Source: Pseudomonas frederiksbergensis (GTDB taxonomy: Bacteria; Pseudomonadota; Gammaproteobacteria; Pseudomonadales; Pseudomonadaceae). From it: a stretch of DNA of 64,000 nt. The translations under genes and the position numbers were made by a program. The stretch spans positions 297,469 to 361,468 of the forward strand of contig NZ_MOBP01000023.1 of NCBI RefSeq assembly GCF_003732665.1, given 5' to 3'. Under the pieces are notes generated by a model. That model was not told the origin of the DNA. It saw only the letters and a program-made list of their open reading frames with translations, and ran no database searches. Each line of letters opens with the position of its first letter. Position 1 is the stretch's first letter. Below are positions 63,948-64,000 of this stretch, in pieces.

Positions 63948-64000
63948 TCAGGCGTTTACCGGTTCTGCCTTGCCAACCCGCTCAACCTTGGACGCCGGTC
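63948..64000 (-). CDS. Possible C-terminal end of a minus-strand gene, cut by the window
   Basis: The minus strand has an open frame from the window edge to a TGA at 63948, coding for PASKVERVGKAEPVNA at its end. It lies after the REP pair with normal GC-rich codon use. It is too short to identify; a terminating gene convergent with groEL is the simplest reading. Confidence 0.5.
   Translation of the reverse strand, partial: PASKVERVGKAEPVNA

Overview
The window reads as a chromosomal segment of a fluorescent pseudomonad (Pseudomonas fluorescens lineage). Evidence: high-GC housekeeping genes that resemble Pseudomonas proteins; gene order argG-motY-pyrC-rnt-peroxiredoxin-bfd-bfrB-(oxidoreductase)-grxD, with argF and its partner ATPase nearby, which from memory matches the P. 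aeruginosa PA3525-PA3538 block; the aatJQMP/aauSR acidic amino acid locus; the glpFKRD locus; and many paired REP sequences (TGTGGGAGCGGGCTTGCTCG type) typical of this group. I see no prophage, insertion sequence, rRNA, tRNA or CRISPR array.

Layout. 1-6893: a signalling cluster. Two receiver-GGDEF-EAL proteins, a di-haem cytochrome c peroxidase and the start of a membrane protein form an overlapping minus-strand operon, divergent from a receiver/degenerate HD-GYP protein. 7039-8624: Nudix, LysE-type exporter, GNAT. 8729-12066: metR/metE. 12281-14357: alpha/beta hydrolase and DsbA-like oxidoreductase separated by a tandem REP array. 14490-17640: sigma-54 two-component pair of unknown target. 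17754-20720: HAD phosphatase, class III aminotransferase and alpha/beta hydrolase operon of unknown pathway, divergent from a MipA-like outer-membrane protein; then two half-size EamA-like transporters. 22836-29872: glpM-like gene, aauR/aauS and aatPMQJ, with a recognisable sigma-54 promoter and two AauR-type boxes. 30324-35442: glpD, glpR, glpK, glpF. 35813-37086: ybaK and a PhzF-like isomerase. 37206-39232: ABC ATPase and argF. 39640-44608: small hypothetical, molybdopterin oxidoreductase, grxD, bfrB, bfd, peroxiredoxin. 44685-48817: rnt, pyrC, motY, argG. 48818-50751: a lower-GC stretch with an unrecognised membrane protein and an orphan LuxR-type regulator. 50795-55491: a small conserved gene, nth and an aberrant rnf set. 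55704-63756: metG, apbC, SDR, hugZ-like, fxsA, groES-groEL.

The most unusual region is the rnf set (51745-55491). It has A, B, D, G and E but no rnfC. RnfB lacks the usual N-terminal membrane anchor and carries a long coiled-coil tail resembling the tail normally found on RnfC. RnfA has lost both cysteines, and RnfE one of two, that hold the intramembrane iron-sulfur cluster in canonical Rnf. It looks like a remodelled membrane redox complex rather than a standard NADH:ferredoxin Rnf pump.

Regulatory sites fit the gene content: double ArgR boxes before argF and argG, AauR boxes plus -24/-12 element before aatJ, GlpR-like operators before glpD and glpF, A-rich Hfq/Crc-type motifs in the glpF and aatJ leaders, a Fur-like box before bfd, and a MetR-like box between metR and metE. 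Functions are inferred from protein sequence features and memory of the families; no database search was possible.
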